Shown: positions 11,152-20,407, counted from the first letter of the stretch. The stretch is DNA of 64,000 nucleotides from Bifidobacterium simiiventris (GCF_019331715.1 NZ_JAHBBG010000004.1:124001-188000), one strand, 5' to 3'. The notes: generated by a model not told the origin, from the sequence alone. Numbers and translations are program-made.

Positions 11152-11202
11152 GCGTTCGATTATGCCCGAGGCTGCGGACGATGCGACACGTGACGCCCTT
11201 GC

Positions 11203-11430
11203 CTACGACGCCCCGTCCGCGTCATCATCGTCGACCCATTCGAGCACATCGCCGGGCTGGCAGTCGAGCACCTCGCAGATGCGGTCGAGCGTAGAGAAAC
11301 GAATGGCCTTGGCGCGGCCGTTCTTGAGCACGGCCACATTGGCCGGCGTGATGTCGATGCGTTCGGCGAACTCGCCCACGCTCATCTTGCGTCTGGCGAG
11401 CATCACGTCGAGGTTCACGCGAATCGTCAT
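11203..11430 (-). CDS. Small Cro/CI-type HTH regulator (YozG-like)
   Basis: A 75-residue protein that is almost entirely one helix-turn-helix domain: MSVGEFAERIDITPANVAVLK, then the recognition-helix region GRAKAIRFSTLDRICEVLDC, PGDVLEW and an acidic tail. This type usually sits beside a DUF2975 membrane protein, as here. Start and stop overlap with the upstream DUF2975 gene (TGATGA), so translation is coupled. It is the most likely reader of the three operators at 12061-12115, by inference. Confidence 0.87.
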   Translation of the reverse strand: MTIRVNLDVMLARRKMSVGEFAERIDITPANVAVLKNGRAKAIRFSTLDRICEVLDCQPGDVLEWVDDDDADGAS

Positions 11431-12029
11431 CAGATCACCGCCTCAAGCTCGTCGCGCTGGGCGATGGCCGCCGCAAGCAGCGAACGCATGACGAGCATGA
11501 GCAGGATGAAGGCGACGATAAGCAGCAGCGCGACGACGCAGGCGAGGCTCAATGCAAACGCACCCATCGCCACGTCCGTCATCGCACCTTGATACGCATC
11601 GTAGTAGGCGTTATGGGCGAACGAGTTGTACAGCAGCACGAACAGCACCAGCACGCCTTCCGCGCCGGCGCATCCGATGATGACGTTGTCCCACAGGATC
11701 GCCTTGCCGGAGAATACGTCTCGCCGCTTCACCAGCGTCAGCAGGTTCCACAGTGGCACCAGCGCAACCTCGAAGCATGCGACGCCGAGCAGCCCGGCAA
11801 CGGTGTACGGCCATCTCGCGGCCGCAAATTCCGGGTATGTCGTCACGAAATCGCCGGCCGCAACATACATGACGACCTGCCCCCATAGGCAGATCAGCTC
11901 GAACAATACGATCAGCACCTTGAGCGCGGCGATCGCCCGCGGATGGAATTCCCTCCACGTCCGCACATCGTCATCCACCGGAGGCACGGCGGATGCCATG
12001 CGACCTCGCAGCCGACTGACGTCTCCCAT
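11430..12029 (-). CDS. DUF2975 family integral membrane protein
   Basis: A 199-residue protein with four predicted membrane helices (around ALKVLIVLFELICLWGQVVM, VAGLLGVACFEVALVPLWNL, NVIIGCAGAEGVLVLFVLLY and CVVALLLIVAFILLMLVM) and a cytoplasmic VKRRDVFSG loop typical of DUF2975. The molecular role is unknown; members are normally paired with a small HTH protein, as here. The ATG at 12027-12029 (MGDVSRLRGRM) was chosen because longer starts read through the operator region. It is divergent from the DUF4153-type gene. Confidence 0.83.
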   Translation of the reverse strand: MGDVSRLRGRMASAVPPVDDDVRTWREFHPRAIAALKVLIVLFELICLWGQVVMYVAAGDFVTTYPEFAAARWPYTVAGLLGVACFEVALVPLWNLLTLVKRRDVFSGKAILWDNVIIGCAGAEGVLVLFVLLYNSFAHNAYYDAYQGAMTDVAMGAFALSLACVVALLLIVAFILLMLVMRSLLAAAIAQRDELEAVI

Positions 12030-12060
12030 ATCAGCACCGCCTTTCCACTCGGCAATCACT

Positions 12061-12115
12061 ATCGACAATCGATTATCACTAATCGTAACTCGATAGTAAT
12101 CTATCGTTTTTCGAT
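12061..12115. promoter_or_regulatory. Three phased palindromic operators, ATCG-N5-CGAT
   Basis: Three copies of the 13-bp palindrome ATCG-N5-CGAT lie at 12061-12073, 12082-12094 and 12103-12115. Successive copies start exactly 21 bp apart, two DNA turns, so repressor dimers would lie on one face. The region is AT-rich relative to its surroundings. The sites lie between the divergent DUF2975/HTH pair and the DUF4153-type gene and could control both. Confidence 0.75.
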
Positions 12116-12183
12116 ATGCAAGTTTGGTGAAGAACCAGACGCCAGACAGCTGCCGACCCACAACGCGACCTTACGCTGGCGAC

Positions 12184-13620
12184 ATGAGCACTTCACGTCA
12201 TGAATCAGCCGAGACCCAACCCGGCGACATGGTCGACACCCGGCCGGAGTCCGACATCACGTCAACGGGAAAAACCTCCGGACCGCAGCCATCCGACACG
12301 GCCTCAGTATCTTCCGACGCTCGGCCCACAGCAACGACCGGACAATCGCTCGAGCCGCGCACCATCCTGCTGTTCGCCGTATCGTTCGCCATTCCAATGC
12401 TGTTCGACCGCATAGTACTGGCCGGGCTGCAGTCGACCTACGGACGCCCCCGTATGACGAGTCTGCTGTTCGCCGCGTTCTGGCTGTCCTGCGTCGTCAT
12501 CGTCACCGCGCTGCACTGGCGAGCCGCACGCCGACGTCCGCTGACGTGGTTCACCGCCGCCGCCATCGCCGCGCTTGCCGCTTGGCTGGTCATGTCGGAA
12601 CGCGGCATCTTTTCGGATAATCCCGAGTATGGGTTCATTACCGCCCTATGCGCCATTCCGTCGCTGCTGATGCTGCATGCGCAGCTGGTCAACGGACGTT
12701 ACGACGTCCGCCACCCGTTCGGTATCATGCTGCGCTGGCTGACGGGCTGGCTCATCCAGCCGTTCGCCGGGCTTGGGCGGTTCGGCCGGGCCGTATCGTC
12801 GGCGGTCCACGTCGCAGCCAACAGCAGACAACGCCCCATTATGCGCCGCATCGGCATCGCGTTGCTGATCGCGGTTCCCGTATTGGCCGTACTGGTCGCG
12901 CTGTTGTCAAGCGCCGACATGGTGGTGTCGTACGGCATCTCGCGTCTGTTCGGCGACCTTGATCTCACGTCGTTGCTCATGCATGCACTCGCGGTGCTGC
13001 TGCCGATGCCGTTCCTGTTTTCGCTGCTGGACAATCAGGAGCGTTCCGATGGCGAGATGGCGGCATGGTACGGCAGGTCCGTGTCGCTGTCGTTGGACAC
13101 GCTGGTGACGGCCATCGTGCTGGGTCTGGTGCTGGTCGTGTACGCGATGTTCTGCGCGGTGCAGTTTACGTTCCTGTTCGCGGGTGAGGGATTGCCGGGC
13201 GGTCTGACATACGCCGAGTACGCGCGCAGCGGATTCTTCCAGCTGCTGTTCGTCGCTGCGGTGAATCTGGCGGTGTTCGGCCTTGTGCTGACGTATGCGA
13301 GGCGCACGCGCGCGATCGAGGCGATGTTGGTCGGCCTGATCGCGGCGACCGGCGTGATGCTGGCGTCGGCGGCGACGCGACTGGGCCTGTACGTGGACGC
13401 GTATGGGCTGACGTGGCTGCGGTTCGTATCGTTGACGTTCATCGGACTGCTGGCCGTGATGCTGGCGCTGTGTCTGGTGCGGATGCGAACCGCGCGGCTG
13501 CCGTTGATCGCGACGTGTTTCGCGCTGTTCGTGGTCTGGTATGTCGCATTGGGATATTGCGATCCGACGGCACTGATCGAGCGGTACAACATGACACACG
13601 GGTTCTCGCCGTTCATGTAG
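12184..13620 (+). CDS. DUF4153/DUF4173-type multi-pass membrane protein
   Basis: A 478-residue protein with about 35 polar N-terminal residues and then roughly a dozen hydrophobic segments (for example [89 protein letters not shown]). It ends near DPTALIERYNMT, typical of DUF4153/DUF4173 proteins. The function is unknown. The start is uncertain: TTG at 12124 or GTG at 12127 is also possible, and no candidate has a strong ribosome-binding site. Confidence 0.72.
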   Translation: MSTSRHESAETQPGDMVDTRPESDITSTGKTSGPQPSDTASVSSDARPTATTGQSLEPRTILLFAVSFAIPMLFDRIVLAGLQSTYGRPRMTSLLFAAFWLSCVVIVTALHWRAARRRPLTWFTAAAIAALAAWLVMSERGIFSDNPEYGFITALCAIPSLLMLHAQLVNGRYDVRHPFGIMLRWLTGWLIQPFAGLGRFGRAVSSAVHVAANSRQRPIMRRIGIALLIAVPVLAVLVALLSSADMVVSYGISRLFGDLDLTSLLMHALAVLLPMPFLFSLLDNQERSDGEMAAWYGRSVSLSLDTLVTAIVLGLVLVVYAMFCAVQFTFLFAGEGLPGGLTYAEYARSGFFQLLFVAAVNLAVFGLVLTYARRTRAIEAMLVGLIAATGVMLASAATRLGLYVDAYGLTWLRFVSLTFIGLLAVMLALCLVRMRTARLPLIATCFALFVVWYVALGYCDPTALIERYNMTHGFSPFM

Positions 13621-13707
13621 CCGATTGCTGACGAGTCGTTTCACCCTGCCACCCTGCCTTCGCACTGCCGTCGACGCCCCATCGCGAGGGTGCAGCCGGC
13701 GAACGCA

Positions 13708-14877
13708 TTAGCCGCGCTTCCTGCGCAGGGATTCGTGCATGAAGACCATGAGCGCGAGGAAGACGAACAGGTAGGCCGGCAGCAGACGGATGGTCACGTA
13801 TTGGGCGATGAGCCCGAACAGCGGCGGCATGAGCATGGAGCCGATGTAGGCGCAGGCCATCTGCACGCCGACGATGGCCTGCGAGTTCTCCTCGCCGAAA
13901 TAGTCGGGCGTCGAATGGATGATGCACGGGTAGACGGGGGCACAGCCGAGGCCGAGCACGGCAAGTCCGGCGTAGACGCCGAAATGGTTCGGCAACGGCA
14001 GCAGCATGACGATGATGCCGGCGAGGATGAGCGTCTGGCCGAGGCGGATCATGGCGGGGTCGGACAAGCGCATGGTGAGGAATCCGCTCAGGGCGCGGCC
14101 GATGGTGATGCCGAAGTAGAGGACGACGATGCGGCTGGCGGCGGTCACCTTGTCGACGCCGTCGGCGAGCACCATGTAGCTGCTGCCCCACAGCATGGCG
14201 GTCTGTTCGATGGCGCAGTAGCACAGGAACATCACGAGGATCTCCTTGGCGCCGCGGATGGCGAGCACGCCCTTGACACCCAGCGGCTCGCGCGGTTTGG
14301 TCGGCCCGGCATCGGCCGCAGCCGTCTCCTTGCGCGACTTCCACAGCGGCAGGCTGAACACCAGCATGACGGTGAGCACAATCTGCAGCATGCCGATGTA
14401 CCGGTAGCCCCACGGCCAGCCCTGGCCGTTGGACAGCGCATAGCCCATGACATACGGCCCGACGAGCGTGCCTACGCCCCACATGCAGTGCAGCCAGCTC
14501 ATGTGCTTGCTTTCGTAGTGGATGGCGACGTAGTTGTTGAGCGCCGCGTCCACGCCGCCCGCGCCGAGGCCGTACGGGATGGCCATCAGTATCAGCGCCC
14601 AGTAGTTCGGCGCGATGGAGAATCCGAGCAGTGCGGCGGCGGTCATGCCGACCGATACGGCGGTGACGCGGCCCGCGCCGAACCGCAGTGTCATACGGTC
14701 GCTCAGCAGCGCTGAGACGATGGTGCCGGCGGAGATCGTCATCGAAATGCCGCCCGCCCACGAGACCGGTGCGCCCAGATCCTGGCTCATGGTCGGCCAT
14801 GCGGAGCCGAGCAGCGCATCGGGCAGACCAAGACTGATGAAGGCGATGTAGATCACGGCGAGCAGCAGATTGACCAC
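13708..14877 (-). CDS. MFS transporter, substrate unknown
   Basis: A 389-residue major facilitator with 12 predicted membrane helices; helix 1 begins almost at the start codon (VNLLLAVIYIAFISLGLPDALLG). The loop SDRMTLRFGAGRVTAVS is the MFS motif A position, and GLGAGGVDAALNNYVA resembles sugar-carrier MFS proteins. The GTG at 14875-14877 was chosen because GAAAGGAACC lies correctly upstream; longer versions lack an RBS and run through an operator-like palindrome. It is divergent from aspA, so the substrate could be linked to aspartate or C4-dicarboxylates, but this is a guess from position. Confidence 0.8.
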   Translation of the reverse strand: MVNLLLAVIYIAFISLGLPDALLGSAWPTMSQDLGAPVSWAGGISMTISAGTIVSALLSDRMTLRFGAGRVTAVSVGMTAAALLGFSIAPNYWALILMAIPYGLGAGGVDAALNNYVAIHYESKHMSWLHCMWGVGTLVGPYVMGYALSNGQGWPWGYRYIGMLQIVLTVMLVFSLPLWKSRKETAAADAGPTKPREPLGVKGVLAIRGAKEILVMFLCYCAIEQTAMLWGSSYMVLADGVDKVTAASRIVVLYFGITIGRALSGFLTMRLSDPAMIRLGQTLILAGIIVMLLPLPNHFGVYAGLAVLGLGCAPVYPCIIHSTPDYFGEENSQAIVGVQMACAYIGSMLMPPLFGLIAQYVTIRLLPAYLFVFLALMVFMHESLRRKRG

Positions 14878-14933
14878 AACGGTTCCTTTCACGATATCCG
14901 GTCGAAGGACTCGCCGCCATTCGACGAACCCAA

Positions 14934-14951
14934 TATGTACGTTCGTACATA
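14934..14951. promoter_or_regulatory. Palindromic operator candidate between the MFS gene and aspA
   Basis: TATGTACGTTCGTACATA has perfect 8-bp arms around a 2-base centre, a typical repressor half-site arrangement. No regulator gene is adjacent. A second, weaker palindrome (TTACC-N4-GGTAA) lies at 14974-14987. Confidence 0.6.
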
Positions 14952-15137
14952 CCATATCGGAACAACTCGATAATTACCAGTCGGTAAGCAGCGACACGCC
15001 GGTAATTGCGGAGGGATTTTTCGACCAGCAGCCACGTCAACGACCCTTCGCGCACGGCGAACGATGGCATGTCGTGCGCAAACCCGTCATGATGGTGACG
15101 GAGCATAAGGCCACAAGCCGAATAAAAGGAGCATACG

Positions 15138-16574
15138 ATGACCACAAGCGATACGATGCGGCAGACCAGGATCGAACACGACTGCATCGGCACGATGGAG
15201 GTGCCGGCCGACGTCTACTGGGGCATCCACACGCAGCGCGCGATCGGCAACTTCACCGTCTCCGGCATCCCCGACTCCGCACACCCGCAGCTGGTGAAGG
15301 CGTACGCCACCGTCAAGCGCGCCTGCGCCGAAGCCAACGAGGAACTCGGCCTGATCGACCACGCCAAGGCGCGGGCGATCATCGCCGCATGTCTCGAGAT
15401 CGAAGGCGGCAAGCTCGCCGACCAGTTCCCTGTCGACGTATTGCAGGGCGGGGCCGGCACCTCGACGAACATGAACATGAACGAGGTGATCGCCAACCGT
15501 GCGCTCGAGATCGCCGGACACGCCCGCGGCGACTATAAATACATCCATCCCAACGACGACGTGAACCACTGCCAGTCCACGAACGACACGTATCCGGCCG
15601 CGTGCAAGATCGCGCTGATCGACGCGCTCGGCCCGTTGGCCGAGGAGACGAAGAAGCTCGCCCGCGCGTTCCACGATCTGGCCGACAAGCACATCAACGA
15701 CGTGACGATCGGCCGCACGCAGCTGCAGGACGCCGTGCCGATGACCTACGGACAGGAGTTCCACGCGTTCGCGAGCTTCATGAAGGCCGACACGCGCGAG
15801 CTCGAACGCGTCGTACCGCAGCTCATGTCGCTCAACCTCGGCGCGACGGCCATCGGCACCGGCATCTGCGCCGACCTGCGCTTCCGCAAGGCCGCCACCG
15901 AGCATCTGGCCCGCATCACCGGGCTGCCGATCACGGCCGCGCCCGACCCGATCGCGGCGATGACTGACATGAGCGCGCACATCGCCGTGTCGCAGACCGT
16001 GAAGAATCTGGCAATCCATTTGAAGAAGGCGGCCGACGATCTGCGGCTGCTCAACTCGGGACCGCACGACGGGTTCAACGATCTCAATGTACCGGCGCGT
16101 CAGGCCGGCAGTAGCATCATGCCCGGCAAGGTGAACCCGGTGATCCCTGAATGCGTGGACCAGTGCTGCTTCATGGTATTCGGCATGGACACGACCGTGA
16201 CGTGGGCCGCGTCGGAAGGCCAGCTGCAGTTGAACGCGTTCGACCCGGTGATGATCCACGCGCTGCTCGGCGGCATCGACCTCATGACCCGGGCGATGGC
16301 AATGTTCCGCGAGCGTTGTGTGGACGGCATCACGATCAACGCCGCTGTGGGCCGCCGCTACGCCGAGTATTCGCCGTCGATCGCAGCCACGCTCAACGAT
16401 GCGATCGGCTACGAGCATGCGGCCGACATCGCCAAGGAGGCGGCGGTCAGCGGTCGGAGCGTGCGCGAGGTCGCCGGAGAACGCACCGACCTGCCTGCGG
16501 AACAGTTGGATGCGTTGCTCGATCCGATCGCATTGTCCCGCCGGCTCGGGCAGACCTGCCGCGAACATCAGTAA
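15138..16574 (+). CDS. aspA: Aspartate ammonia-lyase (aspartase)
   Basis: Deaminates L-aspartate to fumarate and ammonia; cytosolic homotetramer of the fumarase/aspartase superfamily. The 478-residue protein has GGAGTSTNMNMNEVIANRAL, YIHPNDDVNHCQSTNDTYPA and the mobile signature loop AGSSIMPGKVNPVIPE. The STNMN block, QSTNDTYP, and VNPVIPE instead of a VNPTQ-type ending all favour aspartase over class II fumarase. AAAAGGAGCATACG precedes the ATG. In an anaerobe lacking a full TCA cycle it could supply fumarate or recover nitrogen; this is inference. Confidence 0.85.
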   Translation: MTTSDTMRQTRIEHDCIGTMEVPADVYWGIHTQRAIGNFTVSGIPDSAHPQLVKAYATVKRACAEANEELGLIDHAKARAIIAACLEIEGGKLADQFPVDVLQGGAGTSTNMNMNEVIANRALEIAGHARGDYKYIHPNDDVNHCQSTNDTYPAACKIALIDALGPLAEETKKLARAFHDLADKHINDVTIGRTQLQDAVPMTYGQEFHAFASFMKADTRELERVVPQLMSLNLGATAIGTGICADLRFRKAATEHLARITGLPITAAPDPIAAMTDMSAHIAVSQTVKNLAIHLKKAADDLRLLNSGPHDGFNDLNVPARQAGSSIMPGKVNPVIPECVDQCCFMVFGMDTTVTWAASEGQLQLNAFDPVMIHALLGGIDLMTRAMAMFRERCVDGITINAAVGRRYAEYSPSIAATLNDAIGYEHAADIAKEAAVSGRSVREVAGERTDLPAEQLDALLDPIALSRRLGQTCREHQ

Positions 16575-16586
16575 TTACAACGGACG

Positions 16587-16623
16587 ATTCGGCCTCCCCG
16601 TCGTACAGGCGGGGAGGCCGAAT
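16587..16623. terminator. Bidirectional terminator between aspA and parE
   Basis: Perfect 14-bp stem ATTCGGCCTCCCCG (16587-16600) pairing with 16610-16623 around a 9-base loop, between convergent genes. There is no long T run. Confidence 0.8.
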
Positions 16624-16634
16624 GTCGTTCAGGA

Positions 16635-18902
16635 TCAAGTGTCGATCTTGGAGCGGTCGAAGTCGTCGGCGTTGTCGACGATGAACGCCTTGCGCGGCGG
16701 CACGTCATCGCCCATGAGCAGGCTGAAGATGCCGGCAGCCTGTGCGGCATCCTCCATGCGGATGCGGCGCAGCATGCGCGTGCGCGGGTCCATCGTCGTG
16801 TCCGCCAACTGGTCGGCGTCCATCTCGCCCAGACCCTTGTACCGCTGGATGTCAGGGTTGTACGAGATCTTGCGCCTGTCGAGGTCGGCGAGCTTGCCGG
16901 CGAGTTCGTCGTCGGAATACGTATAGATGTACTCGCCCTTGTGCGAGCCGGCCAACGCGATGCGATGTAGGGGCGGGACGGCCGCATACACGTGCCCGGC
17001 TTCGATGAGCGGGCGCATGTACCGGTAGAACAGGGTGAGCAGCAGGATGCGGATGTGCGCGCCGTCGACGTCGGCATCGGTCATCATGATGATCTTGTTG
17101 TATCGTGCCTGTTCGATGTCGAAGCTTTGGCCGGAACCCGCGCCGACGACCTGGATGATCGCCGCGCATTCCTTGTTGGACAGCATCTGCGCGAGCGACG
17201 CCTTCTGCACATTGAGGATCTTGCCTCGAATCGGCAGGAGCGCCTGGAACGCGGAGTTGCGCGCGGCCTTGGCGGTGCCGAGTGCGGAGTCGCCCTCGAC
17301 GATGAACAGTTCGGCCACGTCGTCGTTGCCCGGCTGGCAGTCGGACAGTTTCGGCGGCATGGATGCGGATTCGAGCGCGTTCTTGCGGCGCGTGACCTCT
17401 TTGGTCTTACGGGCCTGGATGCGCGCGTGCATCTCGCCGACGATCTTGTCGAGCACGCGGCCGGACTGCTCCTTGTAGCCGCGTTTCGATCCGGTGATCA
17501 TCTCGCCGAACTGCCGGTCGGTCATCCTCGTGACGATCGGCTTGACCTGCGCGGTGCCGAGCACGTCCTTGGTCTGGCCTTGGAACTGCGGTTCGGCGAT
17601 GCGCACGGTGACGACGGCCACGAGACCGGCCATGATGTCGTCGCGTTCGACCTTCTGCGCAGGATCCTTGAGGTTGACCTTGAGCTTGCGGGCGTTGTCC
17701 TCGACGGTTTTGCGGATCTGCTTGGTCAGGCTCAGCAGGAAACCGTCGACGTGCATGCCGCCGCCGGGAGTCTCGACCACGTTGACGAAGCTGCGGATCA
17801 CCGTGTCGTAGCCGTTGACCCAGCGCAGCGCGATGTCGACGCCGCAGTCGCGCTTGACCTTCTGCGCGTGCAATTCGCCGTTCTCGCCGACGGCCTGCGT
17901 CTCCTCGACGTACGTGTCCTGGCCACTGATGCGCCAGATGTCGGACACCGGCTCGCCGTTCGACAGAAAGTCCACAAAGTCCTTGACGCCGCCGGTGTGG
18001 CAGAATTCCTCGACACGCCGGTGCGTATGACTGGCCGCGTCGGCCTTGGCGACGGCGACCGCGGCGGATTCGCCGGCTGCGGTCGCGGTCTCGACGCCAT
18101 CATCCTGCGCCGATTCGGCCGTCGCTTCCGTCGCGGCGGTATCCTGCGCGTCGTCGATCTCGCGCAGTTCGTCGACGGTTTCGTCGCCGGTCGCCGGAAT
18201 ATGCTCGTCGATGACGGTGATCTTCAGGCCAGGTACGAGAAAGCTGGTCTGACGGACGCGGTCGATGAGCTGCTCGTAGCTGAACTGCGCGGTGTCGTTG
18301 AAGATCTCGGGGTCGGCCCAGTACCGGATGCGTGTGCCGGTGGTCTTGGGGCTGACCTTGCCGATGATCTCGAGTTCGGTCGGCTTGTTCTTGCGGGTGC
18401 GCTTGAACGGCGAGTCCGGCGAGGGATGCGCGAGGTCGGCATCCGAATACACGCCGGGATGACCTTGGTGGAACGCCATGTGGTGCGTTTTGCCGTCACG
18501 GTCGACTTCGACATCGAGCCGGGAGCTCAAGGCGTTGACGACGGACGAACCGACGCCGTGCAGACCGCCGGCCGCGTTGTAGGAGGCGTTGCCGAACTTC
18601 GCGCCGGCGTGCAATTTGGTGAGCACGACCTCGACGCCGGTAAGCTTGGTCTTCGGTTCGACGTCGACAGGGATGCCACGGCCGTTATCGGCCACTTCGA
18701 CGGAACCGTCGGTGTGCAGGGTGACGGTGATATGGTCGCACGCGCCGGCCAGGGCCTCATCCACGGAGTTGTCGATGATCTCCCACAGGCAGTGCATGAG
18801 GCCCTGGCTGTCGGTCGTGCCGATGTACATGCCTGGGCGCTTGCGCACCGCGTCAAGGCCCTCGAGCACGGTAAGACTGTCGGCACCGTAGGATTCGGGC
18901 AT
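16635..18902 (-). CDS. parE: DNA topoisomerase IV subunit B (ParE)
   Basis: ATPase subunit of topoisomerase IV, partner of ParC at 3.5-6.2 kb. The 755-residue protein has the GHKL ATP site (EIIDNSVDEALAG, DNGRGIPVD, GGLHGVGSSVVNAL), the transducer domain, and the TOPRIM domain (ELFIVEGDSALGTAKAARN, MTDADVDGAHI). An Ala/Asp/Glu-rich insertion of about 60 residues (237-295) splits the transducer region. GTAAGGAGAACT precedes the ATG. ParE rather than GyrB is inferred from location near rpoD and parC, the actinobacterial topoisomerase IV neighbourhood. It lies downstream of rpoD behind a terminator. Confidence 0.88.
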   Translation of the reverse strand: MPESYGADSLTVLEGLDAVRKRPGMYIGTTDSQGLMHCLWEIIDNSVDEALAGACDHITVTLHTDGSVEVADNGRGIPVDVEPKTKLTGVEVVLTKLHAGAKFGNASYNAAGGLHGVGSSVVNALSSRLDVEVDRDGKTHHMAFHQGHPGVYSDADLAHPSPDSPFKRTRKNKPTELEIIGKVSPKTTGTRIRYWADPEIFNDTAQFSYEQLIDRVRQTSFLVPGLKITVIDEHIPATGDETVDELREIDDAQDTAATEATAESAQDDGVETATAAGESAAVAVAKADAASHTHRRVEEFCHTGGVKDFVDFLSNGEPVSDIWRISGQDTYVEETQAVGENGELHAQKVKRDCGVDIALRWVNGYDTVIRSFVNVVETPGGGMHVDGFLLSLTKQIRKTVEDNARKLKVNLKDPAQKVERDDIMAGLVAVVTVRIAEPQFQGQTKDVLGTAQVKPIVTRMTDRQFGEMITGSKRGYKEQSGRVLDKIVGEMHARIQARKTKEVTRRKNALESASMPPKLSDCQPGNDDVAELFIVEGDSALGTAKAARNSAFQALLPIRGKILNVQKASLAQMLSNKECAAIIQVVGAGSGQSFDIEQARYNKIIMMTDADVDGAHIRILLLTLFYRYMRPLIEAGHVYAAVPPLHRIALAGSHKGEYIYTYSDDELAGKLADLDRRKISYNPDIQRYKGLGEMDADQLADTTMDPRTRMLRRIRMEDAAQAAGIFSLLMGDDVPPRKAFIVDNADDFDRSKIDT

Positions 18903-18930
18903 AGTTCTCCTTACTCAGTCAACACGTGGG

Positions 18931-18963
18931 AAAAAACGTGCTCCCCGTTTGCCGGGGAGCACG
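18931..18963 (-). terminator. Rho-independent terminator of rpoD
   Basis: Read on the minus strand: 11-bp perfect GC-rich stem (18953-18963 with 18937-18947), 5-base loop, then six T. It separates rpoD from parE. Confidence 0.93.
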
Positions 18964-18971
18964 AAAGTGGA

Positions 18972-20345
18972 TCATTGATCCAGGAAGTCGCGCAGGGTCT
19001 GCGAACGCGAGGGGTGACGTAGCTTCGACATGGTCTTGGACTCGATCTGACGGATGCGCTCACGGGTCACGCCGTAGACGCGGCCGATGTCGTCGAGGGT
19101 CTTCGGCTGGCCGTCCTCAAGGCCGTAGCGCATCTTGATGACGCCGGCCTCGCGCGGAGACAGCGTCTCGAGCACCTGCTTGAACTGCTCCTGCAGCAGC
19201 GAGAACGCGACCGCGTCGGACGGCGCGATGGCGTCGGTGTCCTCGATGAGGTCGCCGAACTCGGAATCGCCGTCCTCGCCGAGCGGGGTGTGCAGCGAAA
19301 TCGGCTCGCGGCCGTACTTCTGCACCTCCTGCACCTTCTCGACCGGCATGTCGAGCTCGCGCGCCAGCTCATCGGGCGTGGGCTCGCGGCCGAGATCCTG
19401 CAGCATCTGACGCTGCACGCGGCTCAGCTTGTTGATCACCTCGACCATGTGCACGGGCACGCGGATGGTGCGCGCCTGATCGGCCATGGCACGGGTGATG
19501 GCCTGACGGATCCACCACGTGGCGTACGTGGAGAACTTGAAGCCCTTCTTCCAGTCGAACTTCTCGACGGCGCGAATCAGGCCCAGGTTGCCTTCCTGGA
19601 TAAGGTCGAGGAACAGCATGCCACGGCCCGTATAGCGCTTGGCGAGCGAGACGACGAGTCGCAGGTTGGCTTCGAGCAGGTGGTCCTTGGCCTTCTTGCC
19701 GTCGTTCGCGGCCCACTTGAGCTCGCGCTTGCGTTTAAAGTCCATTTTGTCGGACTCGGTGTCGAGCAGGTGCTGCGCGTACAGGCCTGCCTCGATTCGC
19801 TCCGACAGATCGACCTCCTGCTCGGCGTTCAGCAGGCTCACACGTCCGATCTGCTTCAGGTAATCTTTGACCGGATCTGCGGTGGCGCCGGCAGCGATGA
19901 CGCGACGCTTCGGATTGCCCGACGGGGTTAGGTTGTCGTCGTCATCGTCGTCACGAACGACGAACGCGCCCTTCTCCTTCGGAGTCTCGATCTCCTTGGG
20001 TTTGGACTCCTCGTCGTCCTCGTCGTCGATCTCCTCGTCGTCCTCGGACTCGTCCTCGTCGTCCTCATCCAGATCATCGTCATCGTCGGTGACATCGTCC
20101 AGATCCTCGTCCAGATCGTCCAGATCGGCGTCGACGTCCTGATCCTCGTCGTCCTCGAGTTCGTCTTCGTCGGTGATGTCGGTCTCCTTGACGGGGGCCT
20201 CCTTGCGAGCCGTCTTGTGCTTCGTTCCGGCAGAGGCTTTCGTCGAAGACTTCTTCTTCGCCTTGGCTGCGGTCTTGCGTGTGGGCGTCGCCTTTTCGGT
20301 TTCCTCGGCGCCGTCCTGGGTTGCCGTCGCATCCTTCTTGGCCAA
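18972..20345 (-). CDS. rpoD: Primary sigma factor RpoD/SigA (HrdB type)
   Basis: Housekeeping sigma factor. The 457-residue protein starts with a Lys/Ala-rich segment (1-50), then an extremely acidic stretch (about 55-125, nearly all Asp/Glu), then the conserved core: region 1.2 [16 protein letters not shown], region 2 ([57 protein letters not shown]), region 3, and region 4 with the [23 protein letters not shown]. The start codon is TTG, preceded by AGGAGG at ideal spacing. A terminator follows directly. Confidence 0.96.
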   Translation of the reverse strand: MAKKDATATQDGAEETEKATPTRKTAAKAKKKSSTKASAGTKHKTARKEAPVKETDITDEDELEDDEDQDVDADLDDLDEDLDDVTDDDDDLDEDDEDESEDDEEIDDEDDEESKPKEIETPKEKGAFVVRDDDDDDNLTPSGNPKRRVIAAGATADPVKDYLKQIGRVSLLNAEQEVDLSERIEAGLYAQHLLDTESDKMDFKRKRELKWAANDGKKAKDHLLEANLRLVVSLAKRYTGRGMLFLDLIQEGNLGLIRAVEKFDWKKGFKFSTYATWWIRQAITRAMADQARTIRVPVHMVEVINKLSRVQRQMLQDLGREPTPDELARELDMPVEKVQEVQKYGREPISLHTPLGEDGDSEFGDLIEDTDAIAPSDAVAFSLLQEQFKQVLETLSPREAGVIKMRYGLEDGQPKTLDDIGRVYGVTRERIRQIESKTMSKLRHPSRSQTLRDFLDQ

Positions 20346-20377
20346 GCTTATCCTCCTACTGATCCTGCCGCCGCACG

Positions 20378-20407
20378 CTTATACCACATAAGGCGCACTT
20401 CTGGCAA
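20378..20407 (-). promoter_or_regulatory. Probable rpoD promoter
   Basis: On the minus strand: -35 TTGCCA (20402-20407), 18-base spacer, -10 TATAAG (20378-20383), about 35 bases upstream of the TTG start. Confidence 0.55.

Noticed and set aside
12103..12115. LexA-like box near the DUF2975 gene
   Set aside because: The arms are ATCG/CGAT rather than CGAAC/GTTCG and belong to the three-site array.
15087..16568. 493-codon minus-strand frame opposite aspA
   Set aside because: AspA signatures are complete on the plus strand; this is coding shadow.
15138..16574. Class II fumarase (fumC) as an alternative name
   Set aside because: STNMN, QSTNDTYP and VNPVIPE blocks fit aspartase better than fumarase, though the families are close.
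16992..19022. 676-codon plus-strand frame opposite parE
   Set aside because: ParE motifs are intact on the minus strand; the frame is a shadow of the third-position bias.
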